The notes beneath the pieces were generated by a model that saw only the letters and a list, made by a program, of their open reading frames with translations, had not been told where the DNA came from and did not search any database. Below, piece by piece: positions 9,692-22,700 of a DNA stretch of 64,000 nt; positions within the stretch are counted from its first letter, which is position 1; each line of letters opens with the position of its first letter. The stretch comes from Saccharobesus litoralis. Lineage in GTDB: Bacteria > Pseudomonadota > Gammaproteobacteria > Enterobacterales > Alteromonadaceae. The position numbers were made by a program, and so were the translations under genes. Location of the stretch: the NCBI RefSeq assembly GCF_003063625.1, contig NZ_CP026604.1:1178001-1242000 (forward strand), given 5' to 3'.

Positions 9692-10693
9692 TTATTCACT
9701 TTGGGCTGGTGGCAAAATGCCATTCGCTCGATACCAAGCAACACAATTACCTATCATTTGTTCTAGCTTGATTGGCTGATAACCCAGATCTTGTTCAGCC
9801 TTGGCTGACGAAAAATAATACTGGCCGCCAAATACACGAATGCGGTAGGGTTCAACCAAAGCATCTCGACCCAACAAGGGGTACAACCACTCTTTTAACT
9901 TTTCCCGCCAATACAAACGGCTGTAGTTGGTATTGGGTAAATCAAATTTAGTTTGTAAGCTGTCAGCGATAAGCTGCAAAAAGCTGCGATAGTCTCTGTC
10001 ATCGCCAGCCAAAATATAGCGCTCGCCAGATTTGCCTTGCGTTAATGCATTAACATGGGCTTTGCCAACTTCGGCTGCACAGCAAAAGCTTGCCGCGCCG
10101 GGCGGTAAAAATGGCACTTGATTAGCAAACACCGCCATCACCAAACGCCCCCATTGAAAGTTATGATCAAACTCACCAATAATTTCAGCTGGGTTTAAAA
10201 TCACCACTTCTAAGCCCTGTTTTTGTGCAGCCAACACAGCTTGTTCTGCCAAAAGTTTGGTTTTGGCATAGGGGCTTTTTGCTCTAAAACCTTGTAAGCG
10301 CGTTGCTTCATTGGCTTGATTTTGCGAGTTACGCTGCGCGCCTATGGTTGATGTGGTGCTGGTATAAACTAAGCGCTTTACGCCACTGGCTAACGCGGCA
10401 TCAATCACGGTTTGTGTTCCCGTTACATTGACCTTAAACAAATGTTGATAATCACGCTTAAAACAACTGGTGTTGCCCGCGGTATGGATCACCGCATCGA
10501 CACCTTGCATTGCCTGTTGCAAAGCCGCTAAATCTGTCAATTCGCCGGTATGAAAAGTCGGTGAAAACGCTTGTAAAAAATCACGCTTAGAACTTGCCCG
10601 TAAATAAACATGCGTGTCATGACCTGCTTGCTGCAAGGCTTTGACTATATTTAGGCCAACAAAACCGCTGGCACCGGTTACCAATACTTTCAT
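9692..10693 (-). CDS. Extended SDR reductase/epimerase (CerR/HpnA-like)
   Basis: NAD(P)-dependent extended short-chain dehydrogenase of 333 residues. The N-terminal MKVLVTGASGFVG gives the Rossmann GxxGxxG; YTSTTSTIG holds the catalytic serine/threonine region and YAKTK the Tyr-Lys pair; NPAEIIG follows as in dihydroflavonol reductase and hopanoid-associated epimerases. I place the start at 10693, where AAGGA lies 8 nt upstream; a longer frame from 10789 would add 32 residues without family support and would overlap the PKS end. Next to an oxoamine synthase and an ACP, it is best compared with the ketosphinganine-type reductase (CerR) of bacterial sphingolipid clusters, which would reduce an alpha-aminoketone to an amino-alcohol. 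That role is inferred. The 68-bp gap to the PKS has a direct repeat of TTTCTTGCCCG. Confidence 0.85.
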   Translation of the reverse strand: MKVLVTGASGFVGLNIVKALQQAGHDTHVYLRASSKRDFLQAFSPTFHTGELTDLAALQQAMQGVDAVIHTAGNTSCFKRDYQHLFKVNVTGTQTVIDAALASGVKRLVYTSTTSTIGAQRNSQNQANEATRLQGFRAKSPYAKTKLLAEQAVLAAQKQGLEVVILNPAEIIGEFDHNFQWGRLVMAVFANQVPFLPPGAASFCCAAEVGKAHVNALTQGKSGERYILAGDDRDYRSFLQLIADSLQTKFDLPNTNYSRLYWREKLKEWLYPLLGRDALVEPYRIRVFGGQYYFSSAKAEQDLGYQPIKLEQMIGNCVAWYRANGILPPAQSE

Positions 10694-10761
10694 GCTAAAA
10701 TTCCTTGTCTTATTCTTGTCAGTTTCTTGCCCGTTTCTTGCCCGTTTCATATCGAACAGCG

Positions 10762-13700
10762 TTAGTCTGCTTTCTCTAAGTTCTGCCAAAATTTTTGGCG
10801 ATACTCTTCACGCGTCATCAATGAAATCGCTGCCGGATTGCGTAACGGGTTAGCGACAAATGCTTGCAACGTCACTTCCAAATACTGCAACCAAGTATCA
10901 ACTTGCTGCGCACTAAATTGACTATCATCAAATACCAAATTAAGTTCGATAGAAGCTAAGTCTCGCTCAACAATTAACTGCAATGCTTGAGTCGACGAGC
11001 CGTTAATCGCCTTAGGATTAAACTGCCAGCTATGGGGTTGAGCATGTTGCGTCGTTAGGTCAAACACAGTTACCGAGCTATCGATAGGCAATTGTTGTAA
11101 TCGAGTTTGTTGCAGTACCTCACTTGGTACTTGCGCATGGTTTTGCAACTGAGCGGCACAGTGCTGAATATCAACCAACCATTCGACCACTTTTTGTCGT
11201 ACCGAGGTTTTAATCACCTGTGGCCAGTTGTTTAAACTCGCCGCAAATGGCTCAACGGTTAGCAAGGCCTCAGAACCTGCCTGCTGGCTACACAATGTGT
11301 GATTGATGTCAGATAAAGCAGTCGCCGCTTGATTAACATTGATCGCGACGGCTTTGGCTTTTGCGTGACGCGCCAAGACTAGTGACCAGGCAGCCGATAC
11401 CATGGTTTGCAAATCGATATGGTAATGCCAACCCAACAAGCGCAGTTTTTCAGCTAACTGGCTTGGTAATTTAACTTGTAGTTTAGGCGCGCTCGACCAC
11501 AGTTCAGCAGCAACGACTTGACTGTCTAAGTTAGCCAAGTCAGGTAGTTGTTCTTCAAACGTTAAAGCTTGTTGCTGCCAGAACTCGCGATTCACTTGCT
11601 GCTGGGCTTCATCATTGCTCGGCATAACCGCAATTTGGCTATAGTCAGCCAATGACAAATCTTTTAATTCGATATCTTGCTGACATAGCGCTGCAAAAAG
11701 CTTCATTAAACGTAAGCTATCGTTGGCACTAAATACCGCGTTATCAAAGCTCAGAACCGCTTGCTGACTGCAATCATCATCACATAACCAAGTCAGTTGA
11801 TAAGCAATACCGCTATTTATCAAACTCAACTGGCTTTGTTCCATGGCGGCATCAAGGCCAATACTCGCTTTTACTGCTCGCCACATGTCTGAGCAATCAA
11901 ACGCATCGGCTCGACTAATAATGGCTTGATAAATCTTGTTACGATTTTTCGGCCATACTGTGCGCAGTACAGTTAATTGATTAGCCAGTTGTGTCCACGT
12001 TTTTTCTAGTAACTCAACATCCATCGCATGTGGCAAGTTAATTGACCATTGCTGAACTCGTGATGTTATGTCTGGCGCGAATGACGCCTGTTGGCTTGCC
12101 GTTGCAAGGTAAACTGCTTCAAAGTCACCAAACTTATGTGCCGATTTTGGCAATACTTTTTCAGCCTTAAGCTTTTGAGCCGGTTGCGCACTTTGATTAT
12201 AGCGTTCCAGTTTACTGTTCAGCTGTTGGGCTATCTTGAACCAACTGCGCTTATTTTCCTGATGCTCAGTGGCAATTGGGTGTTTTTCAACCGCGACTTG
12301 CTGCTGACGCGCTGCCGCTTTGGTGACTTCGACGTCTTTTACAGCCAAGTGCTCAGCCGCTTGTGGTTCGCCCGCAACAGAGAGTAAGGTTTTTAAGCTG
12401 TATTCTTTTTCAGCAAAAGGGTAAGTAGGTAACGGTGTGCGATGCACGCCACGACCATGTAACATTTGCCAAGGAATATTACAGCCTTTAACCCATAGAT
12501 CGGCCAATTTACTATGGTCTTTGGCTAACATGGTTGATTCAATAAAGGCTTCACCATCAGAGCCCGACAGCAAATGTAATATCTCTTTGCCTGCGGTTGT
12601 GTTGCCACTGTAACAAGCGACAATATTTGTCGTCTTGCTAGCAAATAATTCCAATTTATTGATCAGCTCATCTATCCCATCAGCCACTATAGCTAATCGC
12701 TCTGTGTAAGCTCGACGCCCAGTTTGCAAGGTAAACGCCACTGATTGGCAGAAATCCATATTTTCACGCGTGGCTTGGTCTTGCTGTTTTAAGAACTCCG
12801 CCAAGTTGCAAGCCATACGTTGTAACTGCTCTTGCGAAGGCGCTGATAAGACAAATATTTGTGGTTTTAAGCGGTTAACATCGACGATTTGACGAGGCTT
12901 AGCTTGATGCGACTCAACCACTAAGAAAGCGTTAGAACCACCTAAACCAAAAGAGTTAATACCGGCAATACGCTTGCCTTTCTGTTCGCGTGATGTCGCA
13001 CTTAAGCGTTGATTTTCACTTGAGTGAATAGCGGTAGGCGCACGCCACTTTTTCGCCTCTTTCGGGAAATAGAAAGGCGACTGGCTAGCATCAAATGATG
13101 GATTAATTTCATTTAAATTGGCGCACGGTGCTAGCGTATTATGTTTAAAGCTAAGCAAGACTTTAATCAATGAACAGATACCCGATGCGGCCTCTAAATG
13201 ACCTAAGTTTGCCTTACTGCCAATCGCACAATAGCTGGTATCTTGAGTATGGCGTTTAAAAGCATTGCTTAGCGCTTTTAGCTCAATCGGATCCCCTAAT
13301 TCAGTACCTGTGCCATGACTTTCAATGTAACTAATATCTCGCGCATTCACGCCTGCGCTATCCAAGGCTTTTGTTATGTTATGTTCTAGCGCTTGAACGC
13401 TGGGTAAGTTTTGCGCAGGGCCGACACCAGAATGACCAATCGCAGAGCCAGAAATAACACCGTAAATAAAGTCGCCATCTTTCACGGCTTGGTCGTAACG
13501 TTTAAGAATAACCGCACCCACACCTTCACTTGGCACTAAACCATTTGCGGCGGCATCAAAGGTTTTTTCTTCGCCACTTGGTGCTAATACTTTCATCTGG
13601 TTCAACATCAAGTATTTACCCTGATGCAAACTCAAATTAACCCCACCCGCTAACGCCATTTCACATTCGCCATTAACTATCGCCGTTCTGGCTAAATGAA

Positions 13701-16700
13701 TGGCTGATGAAGAAGAAGCACAAGCCGCTTCGACGGTTAGGCTGGGGCCTTTGACATCAAAAGCGTAAGAAATACGATTAGCAATTTCGCTGGCAAAGGC
13801 GCCTGGCCCTTGGTATTGACCGGTTTGGCGATAGGCCTCTGCCGCTAACCAAGTGTAGTCATCATTCATAACCCCGACGTACACACCAAATGGTACGTGC
13901 GCTAACGCTTCAGGGCTGTAGCCACCATCTTCTAGCGCTTGCCACGCCACTTTTAACATTAAGCGTAATTGCGGATCTAAGCGTTGGGCTTCAGCTTCAG
14001 AAATTTTAAATAAGCTTGGGTCAAAGAAATTAGCCCGCTCAATAAAGCCGCCCCATTGACTGCAGCTTAAACCTTGTCCGGCTGGCAAGCCTTGAGTAAA
14101 GAAGGCGTCTTTGTCCCAGCGATTGGCAGGAATTTCTCGCAGGCAGTTTTCGCCAGTTACCACTTTTTGCCAAAATTGCTGCAAGTTTTCAGCTTCGGGG
14201 AACATACCACTTATGCCGACAACAGCCACACGGTTGTCTTGCTGGCCACGGCCTGTCGCAAAACCTAAATTCATTTTTGCACTGTTGGCAACTTTTAGCT
14301 CTGCACGCTTATCGTCAAACTGGTTTGTCGTGCTCTTGTCTTGCTGTGGCTTGCTTAATGGATCATGCGCTATGTTCGCTGATATTTCGTTCGCCGATTG
14401 AAGGCTTTTTTCGCTGGCCGCTTGCTCGGGCGAATTACCAGAGAATTGCGCTAACGCATCAGCATGCTTATTGGCTAAATACGCTAACAAGCTATCGATT
14501 GAGTCATACTCAAATAGTACGGTTTTAGGTAGTTCACCTAAGGTATCGCTAAGGACTTTGTTAAATTCCATCAGCATGACAGAATCCAACCCATAACTTT
14601 CAAAACGCGCCGTCTTATCAATTTGCGAGGCAGGCATCTTGATCACACTTGCTAGTGACTCAAGTAAGAAATGTAACGCCGCATTGTCAGTTTGTGGCTG
14701 AGCTGAGGTCGTAGCATGCTTGGCAACAACTTGCGGTTCTGTGCTTACTGGTTTAGAGCTTGCTGGTTTTGTGCTTACAGGTTCTGGGCTAGCCTGTGAT
14801 GAGTTAGCTTGTACTGAATTGACTTGCTCAACAGTCACCACCTTTAAGGTACGAGCGATTTTTTCACCATTACCACAAGCGACAAACAAATTGCTTTGGG
14901 CTGCACGCAAGCATGTTTCAAACGCGCGAATACCATCTTGTTCGTTCAAAGGAACCATGCCAGAGAAGTCATACACAGCTTTTTCATCTTCCGGAATAGT
15001 CATGCCACCTTCGGCGCTTTCACCCTCATGCCATAGCGGCCAATTAATGGATGTCACGGTTAATTCTGCTGCTAATTCTTGCTGACTATTAATAGGCTGA
15101 AGGCTCTGATGTTGATAAAACTCTGCCAAACCATTTAAGAATTTATTAGCATAGGCATAGCTACCGCTGCCTAAATCACCCAAAAGCGAAGAGATAGACG
15201 AAAATAGCACTAGATGATCGACCGCTTCGGCCTGCATGGCACGCACCAAGTTAACTCCGCCATGTACTTTGGCTTGTAAGGTTTGCGCAAAACCTTCACG
15301 GTCTAACTCTAAGGCATTCACTTCATCAACAACACCTGCACTATGAAGTACGGCTTTAACCTCACCAAATTCTGCTTTTGCTTGGCTTAACAACTGCTGC
15401 ACACTGGCCAAGCTAGCTGTATCGCAAGTCAGATAAATAACTTTTCCACCAAGTTGATTGAGTTCATTTAACAATTGCTCTGTGCGGACATTAGCAGTTG
15501 AGCGACCGGTTAAAATCACATTGGCTTGCAACTGGGTTATCAAGTACCGCGCAAAAATCTGTCCCAGTTTGCCCATACCTCCCGTGATGATATAAGTACC
15601 CGCGAAAGTAAAGGCGGCTGGCAAGCTTTGTTGGCTTAGTTGGTCTTCATTTAACGCTTGGTAACGTTTAACTGAACGCGTTAGGCTAGCTGAATCATTT
15701 AACTGAGCCGTTTGCTCTTGTTGTTCTAGCTGTTGTGTAGTGAGTAAGGATGAGTCTTTAGATACTTGATAACGAATTTCAATTCCCGAATAAGCATCAT
15801 CATTGTTCAATTCATTGCGCAGTAATTGACCAACCTGCTCAATGGACAAATCGGCGTTGTTCGACGGTAAGCCAACGCTGATCACGCTAAATCTATGATT
15901 TAACCCCAATAAGGATTTGGCAAAGCCGCTGATCGCTTGGTTATGCGGTAAACAAATATCATGCTGCTGTTGGTGCAAATACAAGTACTGAACCTTAGCT
16001 CCAGCATTGACCGCTTCAGATGCTTGGAACAAATACAGGGTAGTGTAAATACTAAAGTCCAGTGTGGTTTCTAGCTCTTGTAACGCTGGCTTGTCTGCTT
16101 TAGCTTGGTAACAAATGAGGTTGGCTTCATCTGTCACTAAATTTAAGCCATTAATCACAGTCGCGGGCTGTAAATCATGCTCGGCTAAGTCACTAAATAA
16201 CAGCTTAACTTGCTGACTATCGGTAAAATCGAGCTCGTAGCTATTGTTGGCTAATTGCTGATAATTGCTTGATTGAGTCGCAATTATCATATTCTCGGCT
16301 AATTTCAGCTCGGTTAACTTTTGCCCTGGGTAGGCAATTAACAAGCAAGGCTCATCAATTGGCTGATTGTTTTTCTCCATCGAAGTCGCACTATCGGTGC
16401 TCTGCCACAATGATGAAAAATAATGGTTTTTGTTCGAGTAATCAGGCAATTGCCGCGCAGCAAAACCAAATATCTGTACACAAATATTGCCTTTTGCGTC
16501 ACAAATTTTAATGTCATAGCGTTTAAGGCTAGCGCCGCTTTGCTCTTGGCTTGACTCTAAAGTCGCGTAGGCATAGCAAGATTGATTAACGGGTGCATAA
16601 TAATGCAGTTCTTCCAACGAAAACGGCACAATTGGGCTAGATAACTGCTGCAGACCATCTATGGCTAAACAAGTGCGTAATGCCGCATCCATTAATGAAG

Positions 16701-19700
16701 GGTGTAACAAATAGCTTTGACTACCCGCTAACAAAAACTCAGGTAAGACTAAATGGCTTAATGCCCAATTATCTTGAGTATAAACCTCAGCAGTGACTTG
16801 AAACGCAGGACCATATTGATAACCGATAGAACGGTAGTAGTTGTATAGCGTGTTGCCATCATAACGGCCAGATGCTTGAACTCGAATCGCTTCTATATCT
16901 AGTATTTCACCGCTATTTTGCAATTCGCTGGCATAAATAATTTCGCCACTGGCATTAACCGCTTGCGAGCCATTAAGCTCGCTAACAATTTCAAATTTAA
17001 GCTCGTGATTTTGCTGCTGGATATTGGCAAATACCGCTTGTGATTGACCATCAACAACAATCGGCGACATCCACATTAAATTACGAATACCCGTAACATA
17101 AGCCTGTTTTGCAAAAGCATTTTGTGCCGCAGCACGGGCCATTTCGATATAAGCCACACCAGGCAGGATCATCTTCGCTTGATCCATACCAATGAGGTGA
17201 TCGCGTAAATAAAATTCACTGCCGGTTAAGGTTTTCTTGTATTGTTGGCTAAATAAGCTAGATAAGTTCTGATCGATTAACGGATGTAATCCTTCATTGA
17301 CAACCGCCGTTGATGTTGATTTTTGTTTGATCCAGAAACGCTGAGTTTGCAGCACGGTAACCGGCAAAGATACGCGGCCAGGCTGACGCTGTGGGTATAA
17401 AACGTCAACGACTTGGTTCCAATCTAGGTTAATCGAAGTTGCCCACGCAGATGCTAAACCCAGTAAGTTTTGCTTATTGATAAATGAGTGAACTAACTCG
17501 ACCTTTTGTTGGCTATCTAAGCTCAACTCTAATTGACTGGATTGACCGTCCACGACACCGGCAATAACATAACTATCAGAGCCTGTCTCTAACCAGTTAT
17601 TTAAACTAATCACTAGCTGCTCGACTGAGCTAGCTACTACTGCTAAACGATGAGCAGCGTGACTACGACCGACTTGCAAGGTAAAAGCAATATCAGCTAA
17701 GTGCAGTTCTGGTGAATCTATCTCAGTTTGCGTCAAGAAGTCAGTAAGTGCGGCAACTTGCGCTTGTAATCGCTCTGCCGACATTGCTGAAACTGGAATG
17801 ACAGTTTGCTGAGTTGAATTAACGCCAGCAAAATCGATACGATCAGCCGCTTGGAATTCTTCAATCAACACATGTCCGTTGGAACCGCCTGCTCCAAATG
17901 AGCTAACCCCAGCCCGCATTGGGTAATGTGTTTGATTGCGTTGAGCGGCATCGGTTGCGACAACAGGACGGTGCCATGGTTGCAACTGGCGATTGACGTT
18001 AAACGGTGTTTGCGCAAAATCGATATTTTCATTGAGGGTGTCGCTATGCAATGATGGCACTAATGTTTGGTGTTGCATTTGCAACAAGACTTTAGTGATA
18101 CCCGCAATACCAGCAGCAGATTCTAGGTGACCTATATTTGATTTAACCGAGCCAATTGCACAATAACCCCGCTGTTCGGTATTAAATGCACGCGCTAAGC
18201 CATTGATCTCTATCGGATCACCTAAGCTGGTACCCGTGCCATGAGCCTCAATGTAAGACAAGCTTTCCGCTGGCCAAGCTGCTTGCTTAAGTGCAGATTT
18301 AATCACATCACCTTGCGCCAAAGGATTAGGCACAGTAAAGCCATTAGTGCGACCACCGTGATTGACTGCTGTCGCTTTTATTACGCCATAAATATGATCG
18401 TTATCGGCAATCGCTTTACTTAAGCGCTTAAGTAGAACAACACCAACCCCTTCACCCGGTACATAACCGTCACCACCTTGACCAAAGGTTCGACAACGAC
18501 CATCCGTTGATAAAAATTGGCCTTGCGCTAATTGTTGATATTTATTGGGGTGCAAACTTAAATTAACACCACCCGCCAACGCATAATCGCACTCGCCCGC
18601 CAAAATGCTTTGTCTAGCATGATGCAACGCAGTTAACGACGACGAACACATGGTATCTAAGGATAAGCTAGGACCATGGAAATCAAACGAGTAAGAAACC
18701 CGATTAGCGATTGCAGCAAAAGAAGATCCCGGTCGGCCATATTTTTCTTGCTCGGCATCAATGTCGAATAACTGATATTGGCCCCACATCACACCCACAT
18801 ACACACCAACCGCATGTTGACTTAAAAACTCGCGGCTGTAGCCAGCATCATCCAAACAATGTTGTGAGGTTTGCAGGAACAAGCGTTCCTGCGGATCCAT
18901 TAATTCTGCTTCGCGTGGTGAGATGTTGAATAACTGGGCATCGAACTGATCGACACCATCAATAAAACTACCCCATTTGGCGTAAACCTTGCCTTTCTCA
19001 TTCCGATCGGTCGAGAAGTTATCATTAGCGTTCCAACGATTGTTTGGCACTTCAGTGATGCAATCACGACCTTGGGCTAAATTCTGCCAAAATGCCTGTA
19101 GAGAATCCGCCTGCGGATAATGGCCACTCAGACCAATAATCGCGATATCGTCGTCAATTTGAATACGATGCTGCGCTTGACTTAGCGCATTAGCAATGCG
19201 TGAGTTAATGGGTAATTGATGAGATTGGCCAACATCAGAATGACTGGCATCTGATGCAATCACTAACTCAGTGGTTAAACTTGCCGAAGCGATTTGCTCA
19301 ACCGGCTGGATAGCTAAACCAAACTTGTCACGTACTGTTTTAGCGTCACCAAACAATAAACTAACATGGGATAAAATATTGGTTTGTGCCTGCGCCCAAC
19401 AATGCTCCACAATAGTAATACCTTGTTCGGCTGTAATAGCTTGCAAGCCAAATTCGTTTAGCGCTTGGCGCACTACCTCATCATCTTGCTGTACACCATC
19501 AAGTTGCCACAACGGCCAACCGATTGATAAACAACGCCCTGCGCGTTGACCTTTAATCGTTTGTAAATTGCGAGTAGCAGCAAAACTGTCTAAGAAGCGA
19601 TTACCATAAGCATAGCTGCCCGCGCCGAAATCACCCATTTGCGCAGTAACCGATGAAAACAGCAGGTAGAAATCGAGTTCACATTGTTGACTCGCTTGGT

Positions 19701-22700
19701 CTAAATTCAACGTTCCCGCTAACTTAGCCGTAATCGGCGCGGCAAACTCTTGGTCGCTAGCATCCAACAAATTGACCGAGGCGCTCTGCCCTGCACAGTG
19801 CAATATGCCTTTCAGTTCGGCATTTTCGTTAATATCCGCAATGGCTTGCTCAACATTTTCAAGTTGGCTGATATCAAGCTGAATGTATTGGCATTTAACC
19901 CAAGAGGAATTTAGTTCAGGCTTATCCGCTAATCGTTGATTAAAAGCTTGGCTCGTTTGCGCTGAGCGACCCGCTAAGTAGATAGTAATATGACGTTGTT
20001 GCGCTTGTGCTTGGTTGGCCAAATAACTCGCCATCACGAGACCAATCGCACCTAAACCACCCGTGATCAAATAACTTGATTGGTTCGCCAGCGGTAATGC
20101 GGCTGATTTAACTAATTGCTGACTTACATCAGCTAGCTTATATAGTCGCGCTTGTTCATCTAAACCGTACTCGAAAATGTTCGCCTGTCCGGCAAAAACT
20201 TGGTTGGCGTACAAGGCGGTTGATGAAGTTTGCGCGGCAAAATGCTGGCTAACAATACGCTGCCATTTTTCGGTACTGTTGTACGATTTAGTGTCCGATT
20301 GAGAGCCCGATGTATGTGTAATTAAGCCCGGATGTAAGCGGATCAGCTCAATTTCTAGTTGTTGCGAAACCGCTGGCAGAGCGTTAGCTAAACCAATGAC
20401 AGCGTCCATGTGCGGTTGTTGGTTATTAGCGAAGCCATAACTCCACACTCGCAATTGCACTGCAAGAGTTAAATCAGCTTGACGCAAACCTTGGGCAAAG
20501 CTACGAATTAACTTGAGTAATTCATCTGCTTGTTGCTGAACTTGCTTTGCGACACCTTGGCTAATGTCAGATGGCTTAGTAGCGGAGCTAGCAGTAGATA
20601 CAGTGTAATCGACACGCTCAGTTTGGAACACATTCACTTGCAACGATGTTGGGTGCTGCTGAGCCAATTGTGCGAGTAATTCGCTAACTAAGTTTGGTTT
20701 GCTAATATCGAATTCAGCGGTTACCAGCTCGGCTTGCCAATCAATTTGCAACTCACCCGCTTCGCTTTGCACCAAGTTTAATAGACGGGCTTTACTCGTT
20801 TGCTGTAACTGCAATAACTGCGGTTGCGCTAAGCCAAAGCACACAATCCAATCGTCTTGCGTTAGTTCTTGGCTGCTTAGCTCAATTGCTTGGCTTTTAT
20901 AGTTAATGTAAGTATAGCCAAGGTCAGTTTGTTTAGGGTCGCTGGCACTTAAAGCGGCCTGTTCTGTCGCAACCCTTGCTGGAACTGCATTATCAGCGGC
21001 GGCTGACTGTGCGCCGCCGACCAAGGCTGCAACTTGCGCACTGTGCTTATCGACTAAATAGCTTTGTACCTGCGCTAGGCTGTTACACTCGAAGAATAAG
21101 GTTTTTGATAACGGCTCGAAGTGTTGATCAAGAATACGATTTAATTTGGTGATGGTGATCGAATCGATTCCGAGTGCATCGAATGTTTGGGCAAATTGAA
21201 CTTGCGCGGCAGCAAATCCGGTTGCTTGACTAAATGCGTCGGTTAGCAATTGCTTTAATGCTTGCTCTGCGGCCGCAGATACTGTGGTTACTGCTTGTGC
21301 TGCACTAAGTGTTACTTGCGCGACAGCGCGACTTTCTTGCTTGCTTAGCTCCAAGTCTTTAGCAATATTTTCAGTGCGACGAGCCTGCACGTTACCTGCA
21401 ACTGCATAAAAGCCTGTTAACTCAGCCACTAAACGGCCATGCTGATCGTATAAATCAATATCAGCATGCACATCGGCTTGTAATTGATAGTCAACCTCAG
21501 CCAATTTTACATGGGCAAATGCCGTGGTCGGTATTTGACGATACCAAGTCAAACTAGTCAATGAGCGTGGCAACAATAACTGCTGCCATTTAGCACCATC
21601 AACCGGCGTTTGAAACACAAGCGCCATCAATACACTGCGTAGCGCGCCGTCTAATACGGCTGGCGCTAGCGTAAATTCTTGCTGTTCTTTTATATGTTCA
21701 GGGACAAGCTCTAGTTTGATTAGCGCCTGTTGAGAACGATTAATATTTTTATCAGCAGCGACTTGCTTCTGAGGAATAAGCACTGAGCGAATGGCTTGGT
21801 AACCACCCGACAGATTAAGGCCAAACTCGACAAAACTCTGGTTGATTTCGGCTACATTGTTAGTCGCTGGTAACCAGGTTTGTTGCATGGTGACTAAATC
21901 TAACAATGGTTTGGCGGCAAGCTCTACCTGAGTAAACTGTCCTTGAACTGCAACAGTGCGACTGACTTTTGAATTGAAGTCATCAGCTTGTTGAAGCGTT
22001 TCTAACTCATCGCTGCCAATCATTTCAAAGCTTAAACTTTGTGGCTCATCGGCAAACAAAACCGTAGTCACAGATTTGCGCGGAGCGGCAATGAATGGCT
22101 TGTACCAGCGAATATGACGCGCTTGATTAAACTCACCCAAACCTTGGCCTGTTTCTTCGCTGCTTTGAGCGTTTGAGATGCTTTGGCCGCTTGAGCATTT
22201 TAGCGTCGATGAAGTTTGCGCAAGCTTGGCTGCTTGTAATGCGGTTTCGAGTAAGACAGTACCCGCAATAATAGTTTGTTCACCAACTTTATGATCGGCA
22301 ATCAGTGGAGTTCTATCACTAAATTCTGACTGATAAGCTTGCCAGTTGAAATTTGATACATTACTGGCAACTAAAGGCGCTAAACGCTTGCTAGCAAAGT
22401 CAGCTTCAGTTGCCTCTAACCAATATTCTTGCAACTCAAAACTATAGGTCGGTAAGGCGATGCGGCGAGCTGGTAAGTTTTTGCTAGCAGTGTGATTTAA
22501 CAATGCAGCGAACTGTTGCCAATCAATCGCTTCGCCATTTAACCAAGCACTAATTAACTGCTGGCGGTTGGTAATTGCAGCTGCATCAATATGGCTGAAA
22601 CTCCAACCTTTATCACGAGCATTCGCTACATAGCTATACTGAATTTGCGTAGTGTTTGCTGACCAAACATGCGTTTTTAGTATCGCAGAATCAGCGTTTA

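Noticed and set aside
10694-10789. Longer N-terminus of the SDR gene from 10789
   Set aside because: The extra 32 residues are charged and unlike the family, overlap the PKS end, and the ATG at 10693 has a clear AAGGA.
14720-15085. 121-residue plus-strand frame
   Set aside because: Antisense shadow within the giant PKS, in the linker between KR4 and ACP4.
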